Below are positions 1 through 8,228 of a stretch of DNA of 55,360 nt, one piece after another. The position numbers and the translations under genes are program-made. This DNA is from Calothrix sp. MO_192.B10 (GTDB lineage: Bacteria > Cyanobacteriota > Cyanobacteriia > Cyanobacteriales > Nostocaceae), in contig JASJDS010000061.1 of the NCBI GenBank assembly GCA_030065055.1, positions 1 to 55,360 on the forward strand. Reading direction: 5' to 3'. Below the pieces are notes generated by a model, which saw only the letters and a list, made by a program, of their open reading frames with translations, was not told the origin of the DNA and made no database searches. How positions within the stretch are numbered: position 1 is the first letter of the stretch; each line of letters opens with the position of its first letter.

Positions 1-120
1 GTCGGAGTCTGGTGGACAATGCCCTGTTTAGGAAGCCTAATGGCACTTCGGGTAGTAGGTGAAAGTCCTACTGGGAATCCTTATACAGCCGTTAGTATGA
101 GGTCATTGTCCAACTTTGGG
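1..120. other. possible group II intron-like fragment (weak)
   Basis: This stretch contains a stem of the type GTAGG-TGAAA-GTCCTAC (about 54-80). That layout is often seen in domain I of bacterial group II introns. It is flanked by GGACAATG near 13-20 and CATTGTCC at 104-111, which can pair and would close the whole segment. Further on, 405-480 reads like another structured RNA piece. No intron-encoded protein and no clear domain V are present, and the left part lies outside the window. It may be a decayed intron end or another structured RNA. Low certainty. Confidence 0.22.
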
Positions 121-142
121 TAATGTTTTTGCAACGGTTCTA

Positions 143-325
143 CCCCCCAAAAAAACTATTGCGCTATAGTTAGGATTTCTTCTTCCCAAAACAACTGTTG
201 CGCTAGAGAAACGGTTTTAAAGACAAAGAACTCGCTTGCCTATAGATAAAGATTTCCATTTCCCAAAAAACTGTTGCGGTAGAGGAAGGGTTTTAGCGAC
301 AAAATACTATTGCGCTAGAGTAATG
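143..325. repeat. degenerate tandem repeat, three to four copies
   Basis: The unit TTCCCAAAAAACTGTTGCG followed by GTAGAG or CTAGAG recurs at about 146-172, 183-225 and 259-300, with a half copy (ACTATTGCGCTAGAG) at about 305-319. The copies are imperfect and separated by 15-35 bases. The rest of 326-589 has no convincing gene. No coding potential is seen in the repeat units. Function unknown. Confidence 0.5.
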
Positions 326-589
326 GAGTAAGCATACTCCGGTCACAAGACACGGAGGTTTAGCCTAATTTAAAGAAGTTAATCGGAAACAGATTTAACT
401 GCCCTTCCAACTGACAACTCATCTTCAGGCTTTCGGGCTGTGTTACGGACAACGCCAAAGCTGCAAGTTAAGAGGTTAGGCAAGCAGATATGTTTGTATC
501 TGAAATTACTTGATAAATTCTTTTGGGAACGCGGCGAAGTGAAAAAGTCAATCACTATCGAGATGGATTATACCAATCCCATGAGATGT

Positions 590-1267
590 TCAAGTTTTTT
601 CAACAAGTACTAAGTATTTCACCAATTCTTTAGCAGCTTTATCAATATGTCGCTTTAATAACCTGACTGCTGTTGAAGTATCTTTTTGCCGACAAGCATT
701 TAAAATTTGTTCGTGTTCTTTGTGCGATCGCTCTACATAATTCATCTTGGTCATTTGTAACCGCACATAACGCTCAATATTAATGTGCAAGTTCTTTATT
801 ATACCTAGCAATCGCGGACGGTTGGCAGGGCTATATAAAGTAGTATGAAATTCCCAATTTAATTCTCCTAGGCGAGCAACATCAGTTTCTGTTAACGCTG
901 CATCTAATATAGATTGAGCTTTTTCTAAATCAAATTCAGTTAAATTAGGAATAGCTAGTTTAATAGCTGTGGTTTCCAAAGCTACACGAATCTCCCCAAT
1001 TTCCTCAACTTCTGCCGGGGATAAAGCGGAAACCACCGCACCCCGATTGGCGTAGAAATTCACTAATCCTTCCACTTCTAACTGACGCAGTGCTTCCCGT
1101 ACAGGAATCCGGCTCACCCCAAACTGCTTGGCTATTTCGTCTTGTCTGAGGGATTCCCCTGGCTGCAAAACACCCTGGATTATCGCCTCCCGTAAAGCAT
1201 CAGCAATCAAATCCGGCGTACTGCGTTGTTGTGGCAATACATTGGCTGCTAATTCACTTAAACCCAT
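590..1267 (-). CDS. GntR family transcriptional regulator, FCD (FadR-type) subfamily
   Basis: This is a DNA-binding repressor or activator of about 225 residues that answers to a small acid or metabolite ligand. The N-terminal winged helix is typical of GntR: LIADALREAI, then GESLRQDEIAKQFGVSRIPV and REALRQLEVEGLV. The C-terminal two thirds is a helical FCD ligand domain, with LNWEFHTTLY and a late SHKEHEQIL motif containing metal-ligand-type histidines. The reading frame is open 13 codons further upstream, but those codons overlap the palindromic operator and encode an unlikely MYTIYLKL lead. I therefore place the start at the ATG before GLSELAANV. It is divergent from leuA, 237 bp away. Autoregulation is likely because two identical operators sit directly upstream. 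The ligand is unknown; a link to leuA is only inferred from position. Confidence 0.9.
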   Translation of the reverse strand: MGLSELAANVLPQQRSTPDLIADALREAIIQGVLQPGESLRQDEIAKQFGVSRIPVREALRQLEVEGLVNFYANRGAVVSALSPAEVEEIGEIRVALETTAIKLAIPNLTEFDLEKAQSILDAALTETDVARLGELNWEFHTTLYSPANRPRLLGIIKNLHINIERYVRLQMTKMNYVERSHKEHEQILNACRQKDTSTAVRLLKRHIDKAAKELVKYLVLVEKT

Positions 1268-1275
1268 TTGCTTTT

Positions 1276-1306
1276 TTGTATACAATTTTAAGTATATTGT
1301 ATACAA
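1276..1306. promoter_or_regulatory. tandem palindromic operator for the GntR regulator
   Basis: Two perfect copies of TTGTATACAA lie at 1276-1285 and 1297-1306. Their starts are 21 bp apart, which puts them on the same helix face. The GTATAC core fits the GT-(N)-AC half-site pattern known for FadR-subfamily GntR proteins. The site lies 9 bp upstream of the chosen start of the repressor gene. Binding by the neighbouring regulator is inferred. Confidence 0.7.
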
Positions 1307-1343
1307 TATACGATAATGACATTCACTTTCAGTAGCTATTTCA

Positions 1344-1449
1344 TACTAAGTTGCCTTCTGTTGTAGTAGTTCGAGTTGGTGAGATTGCTTCCTTCCGCTC
1401 CGCTCTAGTCGCAATGACAAAATACTATCTTTGCAAGCAACTTGGTATC
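1344..1449. repeat. dispersed palindromic repeat, copy 1 (AAGTTGC ends)
   Basis: The segment begins ACTAAGTTGC and ends GCAACTTGGTAT, so its ends can pair. It contains the strings TAGTAGTTCGAGT, GAGATTGCTTCC and GTCGCAATGAC. A second copy in opposite orientation lies at 29989-30084. It separates the GntR gene from leuA. It is non-coding and probably a non-autonomous mobile repeat. Confidence 0.6.
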
Positions 1450-1504
1450 ACAATCCCAAATCTAAAATCAAAAATCCAAAATTAAATTACCCAGGAGTAT
1501 AGTG

Positions 1505-3124
1505 ATGAGCATGAAACCACAACCAGACAGAGTGATTATTTTTGACACCACCTTAAGGGATGGAGAACAATCTCCTGGTGCTACCCTCAATGCATCAGAA
1601 AAACTCGTCATTGCTCGTCAACTAGCTCTTTTAGGGGTAGACGTAATTGAAGCGGGGTTTGCCGTTTCTAGTCCTGGTGATTTTGAGGCGGTAAATAATA
1701 TTGCCAGGGAAGTGGGTATTGTTGGTGGTCCTACTATATGTAGTTTGGCCAGAGCAGTACGTCAAGATATTCAAGCCGCAGCAGAAGCCTTAAAACCAGC
1801 AGCTAACCCGAGAATTCATACCTTTATTTCCACCTCCGACATTCACCTCAAATATCAATTAAAGAAATCTCGGAGTGAAGTATTAGCGATCGCACAAGAA
1901 ATGGTAGGCTATGCAAAGTCCTTTGTGGATGACGTGGAGTTTTCTCCCATGGATGCCAGCCGTTCCGATGTAGAATTTTTGTATCAAGTATTAGAACGAG
2001 CGATCGCAGCTGGTGCCACAACTATTAATATCCCCGATACCGTGGGTTACTTTACACCCAAGGAAACAGAAAGGTTAATTCAAGGGATTCAGCAGAACGT
2101 TCCCGGTATAGATGGGGTAATTCTTTCCATTCATACCCAAAACGACTTGGGACTAGCCACCGCAAATGCGATCGCAGCTATTGAAAATGGTGTGCGTCAG
2201 GTAGAATGTACAATCAACGGCATTGGTGAACGTGCTGGCAATACTGCACTAGAAGAAATAGTCATGGCATTGGAGGTGCGGAAGTCTTACTTTAATCCCT
2301 ACTTTGGTCGTTCTGTGGATTCACAAGCACCCCTAACCAAGGTAAATACAGAGGAAATTTATAAATCTTCCCGTCTAGTTTCCAACTCTACTAATATATT
2401 GGTACAACCAAACAAAGCCATTGTCGGTGCCAACGCCTTTGCTCACGAATCAGGGATTCATCAAGATGGAGTACTTAAACACCGCCAAACTTATGAAATT
2501 ATGGAAGCAGCTGCCATTGGGTTGACGGAAAATAGCATTGTTCTCGGCAAACACTCTGGACGCAACGCCTTTCGCACTCGGTTAAAGGAATTGGGATGGG
2601 AGTTGAGTGAAGCCGAGTTAAACAAAGCCTTCATTCGTTTTAAAGAAGTGGCTGACAAGAAAAAAGAAGTATCCGATTGGGACATTGAAGCCATTGTTCG
2701 GGATGAAACCCTGATTCCCACAGTCAAAGGCTTTCAACTGGAACACGTCCAGGTTTCCTGTGGTAGTGGTGCTTGTCCCACAGCAACTGTGACCATCCTC
2801 ACACCGGAAGGTAAAATCATTACTGATGCGATGGTTGGTGCTGGTCCTGTGGATGCAGTGTATCAAGCGATTAATCAGGTGGTGAAGATTCCCAATCAAT
2901 TGATTGAGTTTTCTGTGCAATCTGTTACTGAAGGAATTGATGCTTTAGGTACGGTTACGGTGAGGTTAAAGTACGAGCAGCGTATTTTTTCCGGACAGGC
3001 ATCGGATACAGATATTATATTAGCAGCGGCGTATGCACACATAAATGCCATTAATCGGCTTTATGGTTATTGGCAGAGTAACAAGAGTGAGAGTGTTCCT
3101 GAGTTAATTTCCTACCTGATCTAA
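1505..3124 (+). CDS. leuA: 2-isopropylmalate synthase
   Basis: It condenses acetyl-CoA with 2-oxoisovalerate, the first committed step of leucine synthesis, in the cytosol. The N-terminal TIM barrel carries the HMGL-like motifs [12 protein letters not shown] (about residues 15-26), [22 protein letters not shown] (metal-binding histidine) and the long [10 protein letters not shown] motif. The C-terminal part (about 390-520), including [12 protein letters not shown], is the leucine-sensing regulatory domain, so feedback inhibition is expected. Its length, about 539 residues, suits the long cyanobacterial enzyme rather than NifV homocitrate synthase. AGGAG at 1493-1497 is 7 bases before the ATG at 1505. 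A GTG at 1502 is also in frame but too close to that site. Confidence 0.97.
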   Translation: MSMKPQPDRVIIFDTTLRDGEQSPGATLNASEKLVIARQLALLGVDVIEAGFAVSSPGDFEAVNNIAREVGIVGGPTICSLARAVRQDIQAAAEALKPAANPRIHTFISTSDIHLKYQLKKSRSEVLAIAQEMVGYAKSFVDDVEFSPMDASRSDVEFLYQVLERAIAAGATTINIPDTVGYFTPKETERLIQGIQQNVPGIDGVILSIHTQNDLGLATANAIAAIENGVRQVECTINGIGERAGNTALEEIVMALEVRKSYFNPYFGRSVDSQAPLTKVNTEEIYKSSRLVSNSTNILVQPNKAIVGANAFAHESGIHQDGVLKHRQTYEIMEAAAIGLTENSIVLGKHSGRNAFRTRLKELGWELSEAELNKAFIRFKEVADKKKEVSDWDIEAIVRDETLIPTVKGFQLEHVQVSCGSGACPTATVTILTPEGKIITDAMVGAGPVDAVYQAINQVVKIPNQLIEFSVQSVTEGIDALGTVTVRLKYEQRIFSGQASDTDIILAAAYAHINAINRLYGYWQSNKSESVPELISYLI

Positions 3125-3374
3125 AATATACAGGTCGGCGGAAATCAACCAACCATTTATAAAACTCATTGAAGAAGGAAGAAGGAAGAAGGAAGAAGTT
3201 TTGAGATGGGGATTGGTGTTCGGGTTGTGCGTGAGCGGGAACAGGACGGCTCATTCTGAAAGCTCACACTTTCCTCAAAGTTTTCCTCGCTCGAATGGCG
3301 ATCGCATATCCTCCCTCCAAATCAATTAATCTGTTGTTGATATGTTTTCTGCCGAAAGTATCTACCACAAATAA
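3125..3374. other. intergenic, with short GGAAGAA tandem run
   Basis: No gene is seen. A GAAGGAA purine run (about 3171-3200) of short tandem units lies just after leuA. The following bases hold fragments without an open frame. A leuA terminator is not obvious. Confidence 0.5.
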
Positions 3375-3720
3375 ATGCCAAAACCCGCAGATACCAGCAC
3401 TAAAAAACTCATTAGTCTTGCACCCAATAATTGGGATGTAGAGGAATTAAAAGGTATTTTACGGATTGTCATTACCGCAAATACAATTGATGATTTGCAG
3501 CAGAGTAAACCCCGTCGGGACGGACGGGGTCTTTGTTGGTGACTGAAACTTTTATACGAACTTTCTGAGGATAAAGGTAGAGCGAAAATACGGTTCTACC
3601 ATTCGCAAAGAAATAAAGAAACCCGAACACATCAAACACCGGACTGTAAAAAAGCTAATTGAAATTCTTGGTGCTAGGCTAGCGGTAAAGGTAGAGCGAA
3701 CAGATGAACTACCGCTATAG
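3375..3720 (+). pseudogene. decayed ORF fragments, first with an Rpn-nuclease-like N-terminus
   Basis: From 3375 an ATG frame of 55 codons begins MPKPADTSTKKLISLAPNNW and ends at a TGA at 3540. The opening resembles the N-terminus I remember for cyanobacterial Rpn/DUF4351 (PD-(D/E)XK transposase-like) proteins, which normally run on for about 250-300 residues. Further on, about 3600-3720, another frame reads KKPEHIKHRTVKKLIEILGA before a TAG. Neither piece is a full gene. The family link is a memory-based guess. Together they look like debris of one or two genes broken by deletions and frameshifts. Confidence 0.3.
3509..3530 (+). terminator. strong GC stem-loop
   Basis: ACCCCGTC (3509-3516) pairs with GACGGGGT (3523-3530) around a 6-base loop, followed by CTTTGTT. 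It could terminate leftover transcription from leuA, 385 bases upstream, or be a relic inside the decayed ORF. The T-run is weak. Confidence 0.4.
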
Positions 3721-3767
3721 ATTTTCAATCTTTATCCATAAGATGAATCGGGAAAAGCATAAATAAT

Positions 3768-4337
3768 TCACTTTAATTCAGGAAGTAAACCAGTTACATC
3801 ATTTGAATCATTCTGTTCTAAATATGCCTTAAATACAATATCACTCATATCAACTTTTTTAACAGCAGAACCTATAGCTTTAATAAAGCCATAATTTACA
3901 CTTCCACCAATAGCTGCACCTAAAAAAGGTATAGCTTTACCTGCTGTCGATGCAGACAATCTAATAAGTATTTTGTTAGCAATACTTATCATTACGGATT
4001 TTGTGATAGATGCACCAATTTCTACACCTACTGAAAGACCCACTATTGTCATAAATTCACTAAAAGAAACTTTATATACTCCCTTTTTATAATAGATAAC
4101 TCCCAAGGTGACTCTAAACTGTTGAATAACATTATTTATGACATCTGCTGGGACTCCAATAACCATCGTAGTAAATCCACCAAATCCACTTGCTGCACCT
4201 GTTGTAGCAGCTAATAATGCACAGTTAGAAATGAATTGATCAATTCCATTTTTATCAACGCTCTCTTTTATTCCTTCATTATTCATGCTTTCAAAGACTT
4301 TTTTAAAGCTATCAACTAATAAAGCTTCTTTATCCAT
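3768..4337 (-). CDS. EcsC-like membrane-associated protein
   Basis: A 189-residue protein with no clear enzyme motif. A glycine-rich hydrophobic segment, GAASGFGGFTTMVIGVPADV (about 48-67), is followed by NNVIQQFRVTLGVIYYKKGV. A second segment, GKAIPFLGAAIGGSVNYGF, lies at about 136-154. The order 'GGF...PADI...Q.RV...' then 'PxxGAxIGGxxN' resembles the EcsC/DUF697-type families, whose biochemical role is unknown. The gene is AT-rich compared with its surroundings. It lies 298 bp downstream of the DUF4112 gene on the same strand, which may suggest a membrane pair. The family call is moderately supported and the function is unknown. Confidence 0.6.
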   Translation of the reverse strand: MDKEALLVDSFKKVFESMNNEGIKESVDKNGIDQFISNCALLAATTGAASGFGGFTTMVIGVPADVINNVIQQFRVTLGVIYYKKGVYKVSFSEFMTIVGLSVGVEIGASITKSVMISIANKILIRLSASTAGKAIPFLGAAIGGSVNYGFIKAIGSAVKKVDMSDIVFKAYLEQNDSNDVTGLLPELK

Positions 4338-4635
4338 ATTATTTACCCTACCTTCAAATAATAAATTGACATTTTCAATAGAAAGACTTGAATTCCCAAA
4401 GTCTTATCTGAGTTGGTCAAATGCCCCTGATTGAATTAAAGCTATAATCGTTTAAAACCTGATGAAAGACTTTATAAGACTATTTCTATGCTGCTTTTTT
4501 TAATACTTTTTAAATTTATGTCCGTTCGTGTCTACGGAAATTTATTGGAATAATAATAAAACTGCATATCTATCACTTGAAAAGTATTTTGTAATTCTAA
4601 CATTCAAAAAAATAATATTAATTTATATAATATTG

Positions 4636-5196
4636 TCAGTTGAACATTATTGCACAGCCGGCAAATATAAGTATTAGTGTTAAGGCAGTTATTATATATC
4701 TATTCCTTATTTGTTCTTTTGTTTTCCCATTTCTAAACAATATATCTTCCAAAGCATCTATATCGGGATTAATACCTTGACTTAATTGCTCACGAGTACG
4801 TTTAATTAGGGAAAGTTGCTTATCTATATGTGTAATCAAGCGGCTGCCATTCCAAGCATGAACTCTAAAAAAAATATCTAAAATTTCACCAACAATAGTA
4901 ACAGATATTCCTACTATGATATCGGCAAAAGTCAGAGTTATAATTAATAGCTTTTCCGGGCAATCAGCTCGTATTCGGTAGGATTGGAATAATAGCCAGA
5001 TACCTGCTATTCCTGTGTATAATCCACCTACAATGGGGATAAATCCAAGACCACCATCAAGCCCAACTTTCCCGAATAATAATCCTTCTGATAGCTTGAT
5101 GAATTTCTGGATTTCATTTCTCGTCTGGAGTAAACTTTCTTCATGAGCTTCTATCTTTAGAGGCAAAGGACGCTGAAAAGAACGTTGAATATCCAT
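4636..5196 (-). CDS. DUF4112 domain-containing membrane protein
   Basis: A 186-residue protein. Residues about 38-125 follow the DUF4112 pattern: a hydrophobic FGKVGLDGGLGFIPIVGGLY stretch, then LLFQSYRI, LTFADIIVGISVTIVGEILD and IFFRVHAWNGSRL. A basic helix and a C-terminal anchor helix (ITALTLILIFAGCAIMF, about 169-185) follow. Two to three membrane segments are likely. No function is established for DUF4112. The usual form of the domain has a 'GLDxxxGLIPxxGD' motif; here the last acidic residue is replaced (PIVGGL), so the copy is divergent. Its same-strand neighbour is the EcsC-like gene. Confidence 0.7.
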   Translation of the reverse strand: MDIQRSFQRPLPLKIEAHEESLLQTRNEIQKFIKLSEGLLFGKVGLDGGLGFIPIVGGLYTGIAGIWLLFQSYRIRADCPEKLLIITLTFADIIVGISVTIVGEILDIFFRVHAWNGSRLITHIDKQLSLIKRTREQLSQGINPDIDALEDILFRNGKTKEQIRNRYIITALTLILIFAGCAIMFN

Positions 5197-5528
5197 TAGT
5201 TACTAAAATAAACACATTGATATATCCACCTCAAGAGGTATTTTTCTGGTGCTAATAACCAAATTCTGTGTAATGGCTGCGCTCTATAGTCTAATGATAA
5301 TGAGCTAACAGTTGCCTCTAAGATTTCCTAAGTAATAACATTTACCAAAAACAAAAAATACTTTATTTTATACAACATAAACACTGATGGACACTAGTAT
5401 TGTATAGAACTAGTATTTATTTGTATGTATAACTTTTGGTAGATATTGTACGAAAATTCACTGTATCTTTGAGAGACTCTGCTCCGTGATTAGCCCTTTT
5501 CTGTCACTCTGGAAAAATAAAAATAAAT
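5197..5528. other. intergenic, no gene seen
   Basis: AT-rich DNA without an open frame of useful length. It presumably holds the promoter for the DUF4112 gene on the minus strand. Confidence 0.4.
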
Positions 5529-5727
5529 GTAGGTTGGGTGGAGCGTAGCGTAACCCAACAATACCGAGGTTTTTGGTTGTTGGGTTACTCTACCCTTCGG
5601 GAACGCCTGACGGCGAACGAGAAGCCGCTGCGCGTCTACGTTCCTCAAACGCCACTTCTCTCAACGCGGGGCTCGCGTAGCGTATCCGCAGGATTCACCC
5701 GCGCACAAGAGTGGCTCCCCAACCTAC
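5529..5727. repeat. GTAGGTTGGG...CCCAACCTAC composite repeat, copy 1
   Basis: Inverted ends GTAGGTTGGG and CCCCAACCTAC enclose smaller repeats such as GCGTAGCGTAACCC, CTACCCTTCGGGAACGC and CAAACGCCACTTCTCTC. Compared with the copy at 47162-47280, this one carries an extra roughly 26-base piece (CTCGCGTAGCG...) after CTCAACGCGGGG. This suggests one repeat has inserted into another. The remainder, 5728-5998, has no gene; it includes a CCCCCAACCCCCAATTCTGG run. Confidence 0.65.
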
Positions 5728-5998
5728 GCCTAAATTCATAAAAGAGGGTTAGATGTGGGTGACAAATTCCGATAAGCTCGCCTACAGAGGCTAATACCAC
5801 TTTGAAAAAAGAATACGACAGATGGGTAGGGAACATCTACAATTTTTCAATATATAAAATTATCTGGCATTGCTGATTACGGGTATAATTTTGCCCCCCA
5901 ACCCCCAATTCTGGGGGAGTGTTATAAGAGACTTCCAATTAAATTGATATAAATAATCACATTAAGTAAGTCATCAAATGACATTTGAATGTTGCATA

Positions 5999-8068
5999 TT
6001 AAACCTCAAATCCATACTTGTCTTTTAAAAGATTTCTTAATTGTTCATTGGGCTTTTCTCCATAACATGAACCAATGACTTTACCATAATCTTCTAAATC
6101 AATACTCTGATTCGAGTCAAGTGCATTCATAAATGCCTTTTCTCTACTAGGCTCTATGTAAACGAAATAATATGCCCATCTACCAGTACTATCTTTAGCT
6201 TTGAGCTTATGAATTAAGTGACCTTGTCGAGCTAAAAATCTATCTTGATTGTTACCATAAGAATTAGGACTAATTTGATTAGAATTGTTAGCACTCCATT
6301 CCTTTGCTCTAGATAGAGCATTATTTACTGCATCACGCACTTGCTTTTTCTGATGATTTTTTAGAGATTTTAAAACCTCTATCCCCTGAGAATTTGCAAT
6401 ACCTGCCAGTGCATAGGCATAAGCATTAATCTGAGATTGTTCGCTGATGCTATGAATAAGTCTGTATTCAAGTTCTTTTAAATTACCTATCCCCATCAAT
6501 GCTAGAAAACACCGTCCAGGCAAATCGTATTTATTAGAGTCATTTTCAAATGGTTCTTGAGCTTCCCCTCCAAGCTGAGATACTACTTTGGAATTACCAA
6601 TAAAAGCTAAATAAACTAATGCTTCATCACGTTCTTTAAAAGCAGCCATATCGTCATGAAAAATTTTTAGAAGTGGCTCTATCATTTCTTCTACAAAACA
6701 TCCTAATCTTCCCAGGGCAATAGCAACAGAGCGTTTTCCTTCGATAGGCAAATCAGAACGCATTAAATATTTCAGCACTACAATATCTTGGGGACGATTA
6801 AGAGGCATCATGACTGGTAGCTGTTTTTGAGGCTTAACGCCATCTGCTACAATTGCCCATTCATATATCCAGTCTGCTTGAGCAAATACAGTCTGTTCAA
6901 AATTTGAATTACATATACTTAAAATTGAAACAGCTATACCCCTAGCAATAATATCTTGTTTGTTATTCGTCGCAAATTTTCGCAGAGTATTCAGTTCTGT
7001 TTCGGAAAAACTATAAACTGTATAATTGCTTCCACGTCCACCTGATGCTGTTAACCATCTTAAAGCCCAGATAGCAGTACTTGAAACTGCATTACTTTCT
7101 GTCACATCCTCACTAATAATTTTAAGCAAAACTTTAATTGTTAAGCTTAAAACTTCTTCTGGTAAAAAATCTATTTCTGTAAGGTTATTGTTTAGATGTG
7201 GAAGAAAAAACTCATTAACTAATCTCAATCCTGCTTTAACACGATCTTTAACTAATCTAGCCTGAGTCAACTTTTCTAGAAGAGGATATAGTTTTTGAGC
7301 AGAATTTCTGGCATTAAGGACTTCGATATCATTCAGAGTATACAGAAAAATACATCCAATCTTAGTGCGTTGTTTACCATCTGCTAAGATGTAGTTATGT
7401 ATCAATTTATCTTGACATATTTTGGCAAAACAGGAAGAATACAGTAATTTCTCAAAAGCTCTGTCTATCCTAGTACTTGGTTTATGGGTGCAAGCATCAT
7501 TTTCATCTAAATTTTTAATCGCATTATTAATAATTAATTCAACCGTTTTATCTTCAAGCTCATTTTCTTTTGCTTCTTCAGCCAAGTACTCTAATGAAAA
7601 TAGAGCTAATGCACGAGATTGCTCCTTTGATTTATCGAGTCGTAATAGCCTACTTATCACATAATCGGTCGAAACAGTTATTGAATCTTCTTTTTTAGTA
7701 GATGTTTGCCTTAGTTTAGTAAATGATAAAATTACCGATTCTTTCCAATGAAAATCCACAACTGTTTCAGTTGCATGCCTTGTAGTCAAAGATTCAATAG
7801 TTTCATCTTGGATGGGAATATATTGAATCTTTTGACTTAACTCATTCCAAATGCTTAAATTTTCTTGTTGATATTGACTTTTTAATCGTTCTATCTTTTG
7901 TAAACTTTCCTGAATTTCTGCCTCACATCTATCAATCTCTTTTTGGTAATCAAGTCTTTTTCCAAAATGATCAACATGGATCATTTCGTCTTGAAAATCG
8001 TACTTTCTTTTTTGTAATTTACTTATAATGTTCTCTAGATTTTTTATTTCCTCTTGTTGATAACCCAT
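5999..8068 (-). CDS. HEAT-like repeat protein with an adaptor coiled-coil domain shared with its neighbour
   Basis: A 689-residue cytosolic protein. Residues 1-65 form a charged helical domain (RKYDF..DEMIHVDHFGKR, then DYQKEIDRCEAEIQ) that closely matches the N-terminus of the phosphorylase-like protein at 8229-9365. Residues about 120-600 are all-helical repeats. HEAT-like units such as KRSVAIALGRLGCFVEEMIE, EALVYLAFIGNSKVVSQLGG and RDAVNNALSRAKEW are spaced 30-40 residues apart. The C-terminus (about 620-689) is a separate small domain rich in aromatics (GRWAYYFVYIEPSREKAF). No nuclease or ATPase motif is visible. GGAG lies 8 bases before the ATG. It is the last gene of a likely operon. 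It is probably a scaffold or sensor that recruits the enzyme through the shared domain; this is inference. Confidence 0.75.
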   Translation of the reverse strand: MGYQQEEIKNLENIISKLQKRKYDFQDEMIHVDHFGKRLDYQKEIDRCEAEIQESLQKIERLKSQYQQENLSIWNELSQKIQYIPIQDETIESLTTRHATETVVDFHWKESVILSFTKLRQTSTKKEDSITVSTDYVISRLLRLDKSKEQSRALALFSLEYLAEEAKENELEDKTVELIINNAIKNLDENDACTHKPSTRIDRAFEKLLYSSCFAKICQDKLIHNYILADGKQRTKIGCIFLYTLNDIEVLNARNSAQKLYPLLEKLTQARLVKDRVKAGLRLVNEFFLPHLNNNLTEIDFLPEEVLSLTIKVLLKIISEDVTESNAVSSTAIWALRWLTASGGRGSNYTVYSFSETELNTLRKFATNNKQDIIARGIAVSILSICNSNFEQTVFAQADWIYEWAIVADGVKPQKQLPVMMPLNRPQDIVVLKYLMRSDLPIEGKRSVAIALGRLGCFVEEMIEPLLKIFHDDMAAFKERDEALVYLAFIGNSKVVSQLGGEAQEPFENDSNKYDLPGRCFLALMGIGNLKELEYRLIHSISEQSQINAYAYALAGIANSQGIEVLKSLKNHQKKQVRDAVNNALSRAKEWSANNSNQISPNSYGNNQDRFLARQGHLIHKLKAKDSTGRWAYYFVYIEPSREKAFMNALDSNQSIDLEDYGKVIGSCYGEKPNEQLRNLLKDKYGFEV

Positions 8069-8094
8069 TGGAATACTCCGTCTTTATTTGAATA

Positions 8095-8211
8095 CTATAG
8101 ATAAAGTGTTTTTTCCATTTCAAATATTGAAATACCTAAAACCTTAACTTTTGTTACTTCTGTTCGAGGCTTATCTTTAATTTCATCATTTTTTTGAACC
8201 TCGGTTCTCAT
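8095..8211 (-). CDS. possible 38-residue small protein between the two adaptor-domain genes
   Basis: An ATG frame starts 18 bases after the stop of the phosphorylase-like gene and ends 26 bases before the HEAT-like gene. It encodes a charged peptide beginning MRTEVQKNDEIKDKPRTEV, then KVKVLGISIFEMEKTLYL. The composition looks protein-like (alternating beta-type hydrophobics in the second half), and the frame fills most of the gap. The ribosome site is weak. I recognise no family. It may be a genuine third operon member or chance; coding is unproven. Confidence 0.35.
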   Translation of the reverse strand: MRTEVQKNDEIKDKPRTEVTKVKVLGISIFEMEKTLYL

Positions 8212-8228
8212 CTGAGTTCTTCGAGGCT

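Noticed and set aside
1505-3124. Homocitrate synthase (NifV) for the leuA gene
   Set aside because: Length and the C-terminal leucine-binding domain fit 2-isopropylmalate synthase; NifV is about 380 residues and lacks that domain.
5538-5836. Frames over the 5529-5727 repeat
   Set aside because: They consist of repeat-unit DNA on both strands; translation is not conserved between repeat copies.
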